Of a stretch of DNA of 64,000 nt, positions 1 to 10,786 are shown in pieces. A model generated the notes under the pieces. That model saw only the letters and a program-made list of their open reading frames with translations, searched no databases and was not told the origin of the DNA. The position numbers and the translations under genes are program-made. Numbering within the stretch: the stretch's first letter is position 1; the number at the start of each line of letters is the position of its first letter. Where the stretch lies: NCBI GenBank assembly GCA_030604905.1, contig JAUVVA010000003.1:1-64000 (forward strand), read 5' to 3'. This DNA is from Verrucomicrobiota bacterium. Its GTDB lineage: Bacteria; Verrucomicrobiota; Verrucomicrobiia; Opitutales; Opitutaceae.

Positions 1-1289
<1,289 letters not shown>

Positions 1290-1370
1290 GACCGGAAAAA
1301 CCGGCGCGCTTGGATCCTCATCCTCGCCTGTCGCTTTGACCTCGCGGCAAAGATTCTTCTCCTCCCGCCG

Positions 1371-2771
1371 ATGCCTTTTCTCTCCAGCGTCTCCCGTCGC
1401 CTCTCCCGTCTGGTTCTCGCGAGCACGCTTTCTTGCGCCTGCGCCTCGCTCCGCGCCGCGCCCGAGGCCCCCGCGGCCGCCGCCACCCCGGATTTCGCCG
1501 AGGCCCCGCCCATCGCCCTCGCGCCCGTCTCCGCCCCCGAGTGGGGCCTGGCCTTCGCCGTTCGGTATTCAAATATCCCCTACGCCACCGGGCGCGACGG
1601 CGTCGCCGACCTCGTGCCCCTGTTTTTCTACGAGGGCGAGCGGCTCTACCTCCGCGGGCTTGAGGGCGGCTTCCGCCTCTACCATCCCGAGCACCTCCGC
1701 CCCCTCCCCGGCTACGGGCTCGATGCCATCGCCCGCTACCGCTTCTACGACATCCCGCGCTCGCAGCAAAACGCCGACCGCCGCGACGCCGTCGACTTCG
1801 GCCTGCGCCTCGTGCGCCCCCTCTCCCCCGTCTGGCGCGCCGAGGCCGACCTCCTCTCCGACACCGATGCGCGCACCCACGCCGTCGCCCGCCTCACCGG
1901 CGACTTCACCGACGGCCCCTACACCATCTCCCCCGCGCTCGAGCTCCGCGTAAAATCCTCCGCCTTCAATTCCCGTTACTACGGCTTCGACGAGCGCGAC
2001 GTCGGCGCCGGCGCCGATCTCCGCGCCCGCGTGCGCTTTCGCCGCCACCTCTGGAGCAATTTCCACCTCGTGGGCTCCGCCGAGCTCGGCTTCATCGAGG
2101 CCACCGCGCGCCGCAGCGCCTTCCTCGAGGACAGCTGGGAGTGGGAAGGCATGCTCGGCCTCGGCGTCTTTTCGCCGCCCGCCCAACTCGAGACCGTCGA
2201 GCCCGCCGGCCCGGCCGCCCGCCCCTACCTGCGTTTCGCCCAGGGCTGGGGCAGCGATGCCCGCCTCGGCGAGATCCTCGTCGGGCAAAACCGCTCCGAC
2301 GGCGTGCCCGTCTACATGAGCTCCGTCTTCTACGGGCACCCGCTCTCCGACACGCTCTTCGGCCTGCCCATCGAGGTCTACCTCACCCCCGGCCTCGCCC
2401 ACCACTACGCCTCCTCCGTGCAAGGCGCCGCCACCGAATACCTGCTCGCGGTCAAGTTTCACTACACCCTCCAATGGCCCTGGCGCGTCCGCCTCGGCGC
2501 CGCCGAAGGCCTGTCCTACATGGACTCGATCACCTTCTACGAGGAGCGCGACCTCCAGCGCAAAGGCTACCAGCCCAGCCGCCTGCTCAACTACCTCCAC
2601 TTCAGCGCCGAGCTGAATCTCGGCGACGTGTTCCGCAGCGAGCGGCTCGAACGTCTCTGGCTCGGGGCCGCCATCCATCACCGCTCCGGCATCTTCGAGA
2701 CCGCCTCGCTCTTCGGCCGCATCAAGGGCGGAGCGAATTTCAACACCGTCACCCTCAACTGGGAGCTTTGA
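1371..2771 (+). CDS. MipA/OmpV-family outer-membrane protein
   Basis: A 466-residue secreted protein. The N-terminus MPFLSSVSRRLSRLVLASTL with a following Ala-rich stretch is a signal peptide. The rest matches the MipA/OmpV beta-barrel pattern: WGLAFAVRYSNIPYATGRDG, a region around YGLDAIARYRFYD, an antiparallel strand-rich middle, and a C-terminal barrel ending in VTLNWEL. MipA binds the lytic transglycosylase MltA in Escherichia coli, and other members are channel-like outer-membrane proteins. The reading frame is open upstream to 1167, but that part is repeat DNA, so the ATG at 1371 before the signal peptide was chosen. It is slightly longer than typical family members. The function is assigned by family only. 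Confidence 0.72.
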   Translation: MPFLSSVSRRLSRLVLASTLSCACASLRAAPEAPAAAATPDFAEAPPIALAPVSAPEWGLAFAVRYSNIPYATGRDGVADLVPLFFYEGERLYLRGLEGGFRLYHPEHLRPLPGYGLDAIARYRFYDIPRSQQNADRRDAVDFGLRLVRPLSPVWRAEADLLSDTDARTHAVARLTGDFTDGPYTISPALELRVKSSAFNSRYYGFDERDVGAGADLRARVRFRRHLWSNFHLVGSAELGFIEATARRSAFLEDSWEWEGMLGLGVFSPPAQLETVEPAGPAARPYLRFAQGWGSDARLGEILVGQNRSDGVPVYMSSVFYGHPLSDTLFGLPIEVYLTPGLAHHYASSVQGAATEYLLAVKFHYTLQWPWRVRLGAAEGLSYMDSITFYEERDLQRKGYQPSRLLNYLHFSAELNLGDVFRSERLERLWLGAAIHHRSGIFETASLFGRIKGGANFNTVTLNWEL

Positions 2772-2861
2772 CCCCGCGCCCCCACGGGCGTCCGCCCCGC
2801 GGCGCTTCCCCCGCCGCCCCGATGCCGCGCCCGGCGCGCCTTGGCTAGGCTCGCGGGCGTG

Positions 2862-3221
2862 ATGTATTCTCTCCTCGCCCCGCCGTCCCGCCTTCTGGCG
2901 CCCGATCCCGCCTCGCACTCCGCCGGCGGGGAGGAAACCCGAGCGGCCCCCAATCTTCGCGCCCAACCCTTGGAGCAAAAGATCGCCGCCGCCGCCGAGG
3001 AGCTTTGGCGCGGCTACGGCCGCCCCGAGGGTCGCGACGTGGAGATCTGGCTCGAGGCCGAACGCCAGATCCTCGGCACCGACCCCGAGGTCGCCCGCGT
3101 CGGCGGCCCCACCGCGGCCGATGCGCTCAACCAGGCCTCGCCCCCTTCGACCGCCACCCCCGGGACCGCGCCGGAGGGCACCGCCATCAGCCCCTCGCCC
3201 GCCTCCTCCGGCAGTCCCTGA
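2862..3221 (+). CDS. Small DUF2934-domain protein
   Basis: A 119-residue soluble protein. The core is about residues 35-70: EQKIAAAAEELWRGYGRPEG followed by RDVEIWLEAERQIL. This is the DUF2934 signature (helix, W, G-RPEG-RD, W-EAE). The C-terminal third is Pro/Ser/Ala-rich and disordered. TTG at 2841 and GTG at 2859 are in frame, but the ATG at 2862 is the simplest start. DUF2934 proteins have no defined function and often sit near stress or envelope genes, as here. Confidence 0.6.
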   Translation: MYSLLAPPSRLLAPDPASHSAGGEETRAAPNLRAQPLEQKIAAAAEELWRGYGRPEGRDVEIWLEAERQILGTDPEVARVGGPTAADALNQASPPSTATPGTAPEGTAISPSPASSGSP

Positions 3222-3246
3222 GGCTGGTCAAGCGCGTGTAGTCGGA

Positions 3247-3313
3247 GCCGCCGGAGCGGCCGGAGCCCCGTCGCCGTCGCGGGACAGCGCACGCGCACCG
3301 GGCTCCCGCCCGG
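3247..3313. repeat. Dispersed palindromes related to the icd downstream repeat
   Basis: In the 221-bp gap before the kinase are GCCGC-CGGA-GCGGC (3247-3260) and CCGGGC-TCCC-GCCCGG (3298-3313). They use the same CGGA and TCCC loops as hairpins C and A of the repeat at 591-1289. This suggests a degenerate member of the same palindrome family. No promoter is obvious in the rest of the gap. Confidence 0.55.
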
Positions 3314-3442
3314 CCATGCGGGATCCGTCGTTTGAAAGGGCGCCCCGCCGCCTCGGCGCTCGTTCCTGCCCGCCTCCCCGGGGGCGAAATCCGGAGATTC
3401 CCCGATTAGCGGTTTCGTGACAGCCGCCCCCTCGCCCCTAGG

Positions 3443-6400
3443 ATGGGCGAGGTGAAACTGACGCGCCGATTTACCACGCCGCTGACCAAAGCGGGCCCGG
3501 GGTCGCTGCACGTGAAGGCACTCGTGGTAGCCGCCTGCGTGGCCGCGGCGCTCGCCCAACGCGCCGCCATCGCCCCCTGGGTCGGCGACCGCGCACCCTA
3601 TGTTACCCTCTTCGTCTGTGTGATGATCGCGGCGTGGTTTGGCGGCACCGCCTCCGGGCTCGCCGTCTCCCTGATCGGGGTGCCGCTCTTCGTCTGGCTC
3701 TTCGTCGCCCTGCCCCACGCCGGCCTCGTCGACACGGGCGACGTCCTCATGGCGCTCGTGGTCCTCGTCCAGTGCGTCGCCGCCAGCTTCCTTTGCGGCA
3801 CCATGCGCCGCTCCCTGCGCGGTTGGCGGCGAGCCCGCCAACAGGCCACGCTCGACTTCCAAAACATGGCCGACCACGCGCCCGGTTTCGTGTGGTGCAC
3901 CAACGACTCCGGCGACACCGGCTTCGTCAACCAGGCCTGGCGCACCTTCACCGGCGTGAGCCCCAACGTGCGCGAGGTCGACCGCCTGCAACTCGTCCAC
4001 CCCTCCGATCTCGCTCGCGTCCGCGCCCTTGTCGCCGACGCCCAGGCCGCGGGCGTGCCCTACCAGGTCGAGTATCGCCTCCGCCGCGCCGACGGCGTCT
4101 ATCGCTGGATCCTCGAACACGCCGTGCCCCGCCTCAGCCGCGAGGGCCGCTTCGAAGGCTTCACCGGCTCCGGCGCCGACATCACCCCCTCCCATCAGGA
4201 ACGCGACGAACTCCGCTTCATCGGCGACCTCCATCGCGGTCTCGCCGCCTCCCTCGACCTGCACCGCACCGCCGAGACGCTCACCCGCGCCGTCGTGCCC
4301 GCCCTCGCCGACTGGTGCTCCATCCACCTCCTCGACGAGCAGGACGGCGGACTGCGCCCCGTCCATCTCCACCACATCGACCCGGAGAAAGTGCTGCGGG
4401 CCAACGAGAGCGCCCGCCGCGGCGCCGGCCCCGGCCCCGCGCCGGGCATCGCCCGCTGCTTCGAGCGCATTCTCCTCGAGGGCGAGCCGCGCGTCGTCAC
4501 CCGCATCGACGAGTCCTTCCTCGCCGAGCTCGCCACCGACGAGGACCACCTCCTCCACCTGCGCACCCTCGGCCTGGTCTCCTTTGTCGCCGTGCCCCTG
4601 CGCGTCGCCGGCCGCACCATCGGCGTGCTCGCCTTCGCCACCGCCGAGTCTTGCCGCCACTTCGGCCACGAGTTCCTCCCGCTCGCCCTCAAGATCGGCG
4701 GCATCGGCGCCTTCGCCCTCGAAAACGCCCGGCTCCACCGCGGCGTGCGCGAAGCCCTCGCCGCCGAGGAGCGCGCCCGCCGCGACCGCGAACGCAGCGA
4801 GCGCCAGTTCCGCGCCGCCTGGGATGCCGATATCTTCGGCATCTGCCTCGTCGACCGCTCCGGCGCCATCAGCGCCGGCAACGACACCTTCCTCCGCCTC
4901 GTCGGCCAGAGCCGCGAGGACCTCGCCGCCGGCCAGGTGGAACTGCGCTCCCGCCTCGGCGACCGTGTGCACCGCTTCGGCGCCTTCCTCTGGGAAAACC
5001 TGACCGACGCCCGCCGCTGCGAACCCTTCGAAAACGTCTGCATCCGGGCCGACGGCACCGAGTTCCCCGTCCTCGTCGGCGGCAACGTCAACCCCGACGG
5101 CGCCACCGCCATCGTCTTTCTCCTCGATCTCAGCGCGCGCCGCGCCGCCGAGACCGAGCTCCAGCGCCAGCGCGGCCTGCTCAAGACCATCATCGACGCC
5201 GTGCCCGCCATGGTCGCCTACGTCGACCCGCGGGAACGCCTCCTCCTCCACAACCTCCAGTCCGAGAAATGGCTCGGCCTCGAATCCGCCGCCATCCAGG
5301 ACGCCACGCTGCGCGAGGTCCTGGGCGAGGAAGGCCACGCCCAGGCCCGGCCGCACCTCCGCGAGGCCTTCGCGGGCCGTCACGTCAGCCACGAGATGTG
5401 CATCCACGGCGCGGGCCGGACCCGCGACGTCATGCTCAGCTACCGGCCCGATCTCGACCCCGCCGGCCGCGTCGTCGGCGTCGTGCTCCACGCCTACGAC
5501 ATCACCGAATCCCGCCGCCTCGCCGCCGACCTCGCCCGCAGCGAGCGCCGTCACCGCACCCTCATCACCCACAGCGCGGCCGTCGTCTGGACCGCCGACG
5601 CCCGCGGCGTCATCCAGGAGGTCAACGGCTGGGAGGAGTTCACCGGCATGCCCGTCACCCCCGGCACCTGCCCGCTCTGGTTCCGCCTCGTTCACCCCGC
5701 CGACCGCCAGCGCGTGAAGGACTACTGGCTCCACGTGCCCGAGGGCGACCACGTATGGGAAACCGGATACAGGATGCTCGCCTCCGACGGGCGCTACCAC
5801 CACGTGCAGGCCCGCGCCGCCGCCATCACCCGTCCCGACGGCGCCATCGAGGAATGGATCGGCACCATCACCGACGTCACCCAGCGCGTCGAGGCCGAGC
5901 AATCCCTCCGCCGCAAGGAGGCCGAGCTGAAGCTCATCGTCGACAAGATGCCGGCCCTCGTCTCCTACGTCGGGCGCGACCTCCGCCACGGCCTGGCCAA
6001 CCTCGCCTACGAAAAATGGTTCGGGGTCCCGCCCGAGCGGATCCGCGGCAGCACCGTCGCCGAGCTGCTCGGCGACGAGGCCTTCGCCCGCCTCGCCCCC
6101 CGCTTCGAGCGGGTCATGCGCGGCGAGGAGGTCGCCTTCGAGGAGCTGGTCCAATACCGCCTCGGCGGCCCCCGCTGGGTCAACGCCCTCTTCACCCCGC
6201 ACTTCGACGACAGCGGCGAGGTGCTCGGCTGCTTCGTGCTCGTCCTCGACATCACCTCGCGCAAGCAGTCCGAGCGCGAGATGGCCGAGCTCGTCGAGCG
6301 TTACCGCTTCCTCGCCGACGCCATGCCCCAGAACGTCTGGACCGCCGACGCCCAGGGCCGCCTCGACTACGTCAACCAACGCTTCACCGACTACGCCGGC

Positions 6401-7492
6401 ATGCCCGGGGATCGCCTCCGCCAGGCCCAGTGGGCCGACATCGTCCACCCGGACGACGCCCCCGAGACCACCCGCCGCTGGCGCCAGGCGCTCTCCACCG
6501 GCGAGCGCTACGCCGCCGAGCATCGCCTGCGCGACGCCTCCGGCCGCTACCACTGGTTCCTCAGCCTCGCCATCGCCCGGCGCGACGCCTCCGGCCAAGT
6601 CGTCCAATGGGTCGGCGCCGCCACCAACATCGACGCCCAGCGCCGCGCCTACCTCGAGCTCGCCGAGGCCCGCGCCGAGCTGCGCCGCCACGCCGACCAC
6701 CTCGAAAGCGAGGTGCGCCAGCGCACCGCCCGCCTCAGCGAGGTCAACGAGGAGCTCGAGGCCTTCACCTACTCCGCCTCGCACGACCTCCGCGTGCCGC
6801 TCCACCACATCCACGGCTTCGCCCAGGCCATCCTCGAGGATCGCGAGGCCGGCCTCTCCCCCGCCGGCCACGCCAACATGCGCCTGATCCTCAACGCCAC
6901 CCAGCGCATGGACACCCTGATCATGGATCTCCTCGCCTACAGCCGCCTCTCGCGCGCCGAGATCGTGATCGCCCCCACCGACCTCGAGCCGATCCTCAAC
7001 GACGTGCTCGCCCAGCACCGCGGCACCATCCAGGCCAAACACGCCCTCGTGGAGATCGCCCGCCCCCTCCCCCTCGTGCCCGCCGACCGCGTCGGCCTGC
7101 AGCAGATCCTCTTCAACCTCGTCGGCAACGCCCTCAAATTCGTCCCCGCCGGCCGCCGCCCCGAGATTCGCATCCACGTCGAGCGCCGCGAGCGTCGCCA
7201 CCGCCTCTGGGTCGAGGACAACGGCATCGGCATCGACAAGCGTCACCACGAGGGCGTCTTCAAGCTCTTCCAGCGCCTCCACGGCACTCGCGACTACGCC
7301 GGCACCGGCATCGGTCTCTCCCTCGTCAAACGCGCCGCCGAACGCATGGGAGGCGCCTGCGGAGTCGAGTCCGTTCCCGGCCACGGGAGCCGTTTCTGGG
7401 TCGAGTTTCAGGTCGCGGAGGCCGGGGACCCGGAGACCGGCGCCGATGAAGTCGCCGCCGAGTCCCTAGGGCTTGCCGAGCGCGTGGCCTGA
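3443..7492 (+). CDS. Membrane-bound multi-PAS/GAF sensor histidine kinase
   Basis: A 1349-residue sensor kinase that would autophosphorylate on His and pass phosphate to an unseen response regulator. Residues 25-120 hold four hydrophobic segments resembling a DUF4118-type membrane sensor. PAS domains follow at about 135-250, 455-570, 580-690, 700-825, 832-945 and 950-1075, with a GAF domain at about 260-425. A coiled coil leads into HisKA with the phosphoacceptor H1114 in SASHDLRVPLHH. The HATPase has its N box at N1229 (NLVGNALKF), G1 box at D1259 (DNGIGID), F box (FKLFQRLHG) and G2 box (GTGIGLSLV). There is no receiver domain. The HATPase and HisKA resemble phytochrome-type kinases. The stop is 37 bp upstream of the next gene. 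The signal sensed is unknown. Confidence 0.92.
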   Translation: MGEVKLTRRFTTPLTKAGPGSLHVKALVVAACVAAALAQRAAIAPWVGDRAPYVTLFVCVMIAAWFGGTASGLAVSLIGVPLFVWLFVALPHAGLVDTGDVLMALVVLVQCVAASFLCGTMRRSLRGWRRARQQATLDFQNMADHAPGFVWCTNDSGDTGFVNQAWRTFTGVSPNVREVDRLQLVHPSDLARVRALVADAQAAGVPYQVEYRLRRADGVYRWILEHAVPRLSREGRFEGFTGSGADITPSHQERDELRFIGDLHRGLAASLDLHRTAETLTRAVVPALADWCSIHLLDEQDGGLRPVHLHHIDPEKVLRANESARRGAGPGPAPGIARCFERILLEGEPRVVTRIDESFLAELATDEDHLLHLRTLGLVSFVAVPLRVAGRTIGVLAFATAESCRHFGHEFLPLALKIGGIGAFALENARLHRGVREALAAEERARRDRERSERQFRAAWDADIFGICLVDRSGAISAGNDTFLRLVGQSREDLAAGQVELRSRLGDRVHRFGAFLWENLTDARRCEPFENVCIRADGTEFPVLVGGNVNPDGATAIVFLLDLSARRAAETELQRQRGLLKTIIDAVPAMVAYVDPRERLLLHNLQSEKWLGLESAAIQDATLREVLGEEGHAQARPHLREAFAGRHVSHEMCIHGAGRTRDVMLSYRPDLDPAGRVVGVVLHAYDITESRRLAADLARSERRHRTLITHSAAVVWTADARGVIQEVNGWEEFTGMPVTPGTCPLWFRLVHPADRQRVKDYWLHVPEGDHVWETGYRMLASDGRYHHVQARAAAITRPDGAIEEWIGTITDVTQRVEAEQSLRRKEAELKLIVDKMPALVSYVGRDLRHGLANLAYEKWFGVPPERIRGSTVAELLGDEAFARLAPRFERVMRGEEVAFEELVQYRLGGPRWVNALFTPHFDDSGEVLGCFVLVLDITSRKQSEREMAELVERYRFLADAMPQNVWTADAQGRLDYVNQRFTDYAGMPGDRLRQAQWADIVHPDDAPETTRRWRQALSTGERYAAEHRLRDASGRYHWFLSLAIARRDASGQVVQWVGAATNIDAQRRAYLELAEARAELRRHADHLESEVRQRTARLSEVNEELEAFTYSASHDLRVPLHHIHGFAQAILEDREAGLSPAGHANMRLILNATQRMDTLIMDLLAYSRLSRAEIVIAPTDLEPILNDVLAQHRGTIQAKHALVEIARPLPLVPADRVGLQQILFNLVGNALKFVPAGRRPEIRIHVERRERRHRLWVEDNGIGIDKRHHEGVFKLFQRLHGTRDYAGTGIGLSLVKRAAERMGGACGVESVPGHGSRFWVEFQVAEAGDPETGADEVAAESLGLAERVA

Positions 7493-7529
7493 TGGCCCGC
7501 GGACCCCTTGCGCGTTACACTGGCGCGCC

Positions 7530-8234
7530 ATGAAAACCCGCCATGCCTACACCCCCATCCTCGCCGTTCTGCTCGGCGCCTCCGTGGTCGTCGCGCAGGA
7601 GCGCGTCATCCCCAGCGATCCCGGCGCCCAGTCCGGCAACACCGGCGCCGCCGGAGCCCACGGCGAAGCCATAAACCCCAACGCCCCCCGCCTGGGCGAC
7701 CGCCTCCCGGCCGACCGCGTCGACATCCACGACACCGGCACCGCCGGGCAACTGCCGCGCGATGACCGCCAGGAGCCGCTCGTCGGCGTCGGCACCGCCA
7801 CCGGCGAGCGCGACGAACACAAGTCCGTGCAAAAGCTCTCCAAGCTCAATCAGCGCGTCACCTCCCTGTCCCGCCTCGCGACCGATCGGGCCTCCGATCA
7901 ACAGGTCCGCGGCTTCGCCGAGGAGATGGTCCGCGCCCACGAAAGCGCCGCGCAAGAGCTCGCGCTCCTCGCCGCCCGCCGCGGAGCCTCCCCCGAGGCC
8001 CGTCAGCTCGACGAGTCCCGCGACGACCGCGAAAACCTCGCGCGCAAGAGCGGCCGCGACTTCGACAAGGCCTACGTCGAGGAGATGGCCAAGGCCCACG
8101 AGAAGAGCATCGAAGCGCTGGAAAAGGCCTCCCAAGGCGACGACGGCGAGCTCGCCGCTTTCGCCAACCGCGTCCTTCCCCAGGTGCGCGACCACCACGA
8201 GCGCGTCAGAGGCCTGAAGAACAACCTGCGTTGA
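7530..8234 (+). CDS. Secreted DUF4142 (ferritin-like helical) protein
   Basis: A 234-residue protein with signal peptide MKTRHAYTPILAVLLGASVV, probable cleavage after VVAQ. A Gly/Pro-rich linker runs to about residue 90, and a DUF4142 helical domain follows to the end. The helical domain includes SVQKLSKLNQRVTSLSRLAT, EEMVRAHESAAQEL, DKAYVEEMAKAHEKSIEALE and VLPQVRDHHERVRGL. The paired M-x-x-H-E/K helices are the family hallmark and look like a four-helix metal-binding bundle. It lies 37 bp after the kinase and ends at a strong terminator, so it may share the kinase transcript. Function is unknown; the family is linked to periplasmic stress. Confidence 0.75.
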   Translation: MKTRHAYTPILAVLLGASVVVAQERVIPSDPGAQSGNTGAAGAHGEAINPNAPRLGDRLPADRVDIHDTGTAGQLPRDDRQEPLVGVGTATGERDEHKSVQKLSKLNQRVTSLSRLATDRASDQQVRGFAEEMVRAHESAAQELALLAARRGASPEARQLDESRDDRENLARKSGRDFDKAYVEEMAKAHEKSIEALEKASQGDDGELAAFANRVLPQVRDHHERVRGLKNNLR

Positions 8235-8285
8235 TCCGGCCCGGCGCGGAACGGCCGCCGACAAGTCCCCCTCTCCGCCCAACCA

Positions 8286-8315
8286 GAGGCCCTCGATCCC
8301 CGAGGGCCTCTTTTT
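8286..8315 (+). terminator. Rho-independent terminator after the DUF4142 gene
   Basis: A perfect 10-bp stem GAGGCCCTCG/CGAGGGCCTC (8286-8295 with 8301-8310), loop ATCCC, followed directly by TTTTT at 8311-8315. Confidence 0.93.
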
Positions 8316-8437
8316 CGGATACGTTTCCGGGAACCTTCCACCCTGCGACAGGACCATCCCGCCGCACCACTTCATCAAACCTCCCCGCTTCACCCAAACG
8401 TCCGAGCGCCCCGCGCCGCCAGCTCGCGCCGCGCCAC

Positions 8438-9859
8438 ATGCCCTCCCTCACCTTTTTCACCATCATCGGCTACACGATGGCCCTGATCGCCGTCGTGCAC
8501 CTGCTTTCCCTGCGCAAGCAGCCGGCCTCCACGCTGGCCTGGGCCTGGGGCATCCTCCTTTTTCCCTATCTCGGCGCCATGCTCTACTGGGGCATCGGGG
8601 CCGACCGCCTCCGCCGCAAACGCCTCCGCCGCCGCGCCGCCTTCGCCCCCTTCCGGCGCGACCGCCGCGAACACCGCCGCCACGAGGCTTTCTTCGCCCT
8701 CGTGCCCGAGGACGACCTCGGCCTGGCCCGCGTGCTGGCCCGCCTCAACCGCATCCCGCCCACCGGCGTCGACCGCTTCCGCCTGCTCCACACCGCGGAC
8801 GTCTTTTACGACACGCTCATCGAGCGCATCGACGCCGCGCGCCACCACATCCACATCCAGTTCTTCATCTGGCGCGACGACGACCCCGGCCGCCGCCTGC
8901 GCAACGCCCTCGTCGCCGCCGCCCGGCGAGGCGTGATCGTGCGCGTGCTGCTTGACGAGATCGGCTCCGTCCTTCTCGCCGCCTCCCACTTCAGGGACCT
9001 CGTGCTCGCCGGAGGCGAGTTCTCCTGGTTCCAGACCATCAGCCCCCTGCGGCGCCGCTTCCTCTTCAACCTCCGCAACCACCGCAAGGTCCAGATCATC
9101 GACGGCGAGTATGCCTTCGTCGGCGGCATGAACGTCGGCCGCGAATACCAGGGCCTCGACCCGAAGTTCGGCGCCTGGCGCGACCTCCAGGCCGAGCTCA
9201 CCGGCCCCGTCGCCTGCACCCTCCAGGAAAGCTTCGCCGACGATTGGTTCTTCGCCACCGGCCGCCGCGTGATCGAAGCCTGCTACTACCCCGACAGCGC
9301 CGACACCGGCCGGCACCCGGCGCTCGTGCTCGCCGGCGGCCCCGACGATCCCTCCGAGCCCCCCCAGAAGAGCATCGTCTCGCTCTTCAACCACGCCCGC
9401 CGCCGCGCCTGGTTCACCACCGGCTACTTCGTGCCCAACGGCGTCCTGCTCTCCGCGCTCCAGCTCTGCGCCGCCCGCGGCGTGGACGTGCGCCTCCTCA
9501 TCACCGAAAAAACCGACCACCCCGGTTTGCTCCGCATCGGCCGCTCCTTCTACGACGAGCTGATGGCCGCCGGCGTAAGGATTTTTGAATACTCCCGCGC
9601 CCTCAACCACACCAAGGCCGCCGTGATCGACGAGGACTGGCTGCTCGTCGGCTCGGCCAACCTCGACAACCGCTCCATGCGCGTGAACTTCGAGCTCGGG
9701 GTGTTCGCGCGCGAGCCCGACGCCGCCGCCGAGCTCGCCGCCCGGCTGGAGGAGGACTTCACCGCCTCGATCGAGATCAAGCCCGCCACCTTCGCCCGCC
9801 GGCCCTGGTATGAGAAGTCCATGGAGGCCGCCTTCCGCCCCTTCGCCCCGCTCTTGTGA
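8438..9859 (+). CDS. cls: Cardiolipin synthase (phospholipase D superfamily)
   Basis: A 473-residue membrane enzyme that joins two phosphatidylglycerol molecules into cardiolipin. Two N-terminal membrane segments (about residues 4-25 and 37-57) precede two HKD catalytic motifs. The first is HRKVQIIDG with H215, K217 and D222, and the second is HTKAAVIDED with H391, K393 and D398. Each is followed by the usual G-G-x-N or G-S-x-N-D box (FVGGMNVGREY and LVGSANLDNRSM). Length and architecture match bacterial ClsA. The frame is open upstream to 8231 across the terminator, so the ATG at 8438 is preferred because it gives the standard N-terminus. It fits with the neighbouring envelope-stress genes. 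Confidence 0.9.
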   Translation: MPSLTFFTIIGYTMALIAVVHLLSLRKQPASTLAWAWGILLFPYLGAMLYWGIGADRLRRKRLRRRAAFAPFRRDRREHRRHEAFFALVPEDDLGLARVLARLNRIPPTGVDRFRLLHTADVFYDTLIERIDAARHHIHIQFFIWRDDDPGRRLRNALVAAARRGVIVRVLLDEIGSVLLAASHFRDLVLAGGEFSWFQTISPLRRRFLFNLRNHRKVQIIDGEYAFVGGMNVGREYQGLDPKFGAWRDLQAELTGPVACTLQESFADDWFFATGRRVIEACYYPDSADTGRHPALVLAGGPDDPSEPPQKSIVSLFNHARRRAWFTTGYFVPNGVLLSALQLCAARGVDVRLLITEKTDHPGLLRIGRSFYDELMAAGVRIFEYSRALNHTKAAVIDEDWLLVGSANLDNRSMRVNFELGVFAREPDAAAELAARLEEDFTASIEIKPATFARRPWYEKSMEAAFRPFAPLL

Positions 9860-9867
9860 CACTCGCG

Positions 9868-9900
9868 AAAAAACCCGCCCCGTCGGAACACGGGGCGGGT
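9868..9900 (-). terminator. Rho-independent terminator of the minus-strand cluster
   Basis: The arms ACCCGCCCCG (9873-9882) and CGGGGCGGGT (9891-9900) form a perfect 10-bp stem. Read on the minus strand it is followed by a run of T (complement of AAAAAA at 9868-9873). On the plus strand no T-run follows, so it mainly ends the leftward transcript. It may also help insulate cls. Confidence 0.88.
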
Positions 9901-9989
9901 CCTGCAAACCAAACCAAAGCAAAGGCGGCGACCACGGGCGGGCCTTCGCGGGCGCGCGCCCGCGAGGCGGCGGTCGCCTCGCGCCGCGT

Positions 9990-10766
9990 TCAAGGCGCGC
10001 CGGGCGCGGGCAACAGCCGACCGGGCTCCTGCTGCTGCATGCCACCGCGGACGGCGGCGTCGCGGGCCTCCTCGATCGCGCGGATGTAGTCCGAGTAGCG
10101 GGCCACCACATCGCGACGGAGCTCCTCCCAACGCGGCTCGTTCGCCGCGCGGGCGCTGGTGATGGCGCTGGCGAGCTCCGACTCCGCCTGGTTCATCCGA
10201 AGGATGCGGTCGTTCAGCAGGGTGCGCGCCTCGCCGCTCAAGAGCTGGGAGTGCTGCACGATCGCCTGCCCCTGCTGCTGGCCCTGCGCGAGTTCGCGCT
10301 CGGCCATCGCCATCGCGCGGTCACGGTGCACGAAGCTGGCCTCGCCGAGCATTCGCGCCGTCGTCTCGGGATCGCGCTGCGGCGCCGGCTGCGGCGCTTG
10401 CTGCGGAGGCGGGGCGGGCGGGATGCCGGCCGGGCCGTCGTCCACCGGGCTCACCAGCTCGGGGTCAAACAACACCGTGCCGCCGCCCCGGCCCGCGACG
10501 GGCTCGAGCGCGGGCTGGGCGGTATCGTGCACCCCGTCGGGATCGGCTCCGCCCGGGCGGGGATCGCTCAGGGTCGGACCGCTCTGCGGCACGGGCCCGG
10601 AGCGCGGCGTGGTGTTTTCCACGTCGCGGGTCTCACGCCCCGCGCCGCCCCCGTCGGGCTCGCCTTGGGCGAGCGCGGCCGCGACGGGCAGGGCCAGAAA
10701 CAGGGCGCCCCAGGCCCGCGCTCGCGCGCGGGCCCCGGAGCAAGCTGGAGGAGGAAGGGGCTTCAT
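9990..10766 (-). CDS. Secreted hypothetical protein with Pro-rich linker and helical C-terminus
   Basis: 258 residues. The N-terminus MKPLPPPACSGARARARAWG is followed by a hydrophobic ALFLALPVAAALAQ signal segment. Residues about 45-140 are Gly/Pro/Asp-rich and disordered. The C-terminal ~110 residues are charged and helical (RMLGEASFVHRDRAMAMAER, EARTLLNDRILRMNQAESEL, RWEELRRDVVARYSDYIRAI). I recognise no family. The ATG at 10766 was chosen over an upstream in-frame start at 10790 because it directly precedes the signal peptide. It is the last gene of the leftward cluster, 20 bp after the DUF1328 gene. A periplasmic stress role is only a guess from context. Confidence 0.6.
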   Translation of the reverse strand: MKPLPPPACSGARARARAWGALFLALPVAAALAQGEPDGGGAGRETRDVENTTPRSGPVPQSGPTLSDPRPGGADPDGVHDTAQPALEPVAGRGGGTVLFDPELVSPVDDGPAGIPPAPPPQQAPQPAPQRDPETTARMLGEASFVHRDRAMAMAERELAQGQQQGQAIVQHSQLLSGEARTLLNDRILRMNQAESELASAITSARAANEPRWEELRRDVVARYSDYIRAIEEARDAAVRGGMQQQEPGRLLPAPGAP

Positions 10767-10786
10767 GGTGGAAGGCGCTTCCCGCT

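Noticed and set aside
3014-7384. A 1456-residue antisense open frame
   Set aside because: It mirrors the histidine kinase in a GC-rich gene and is composed of Val/Gly/Ala/Asp/Glu-rich sequence with no domain. It is a shadow of the real gene.
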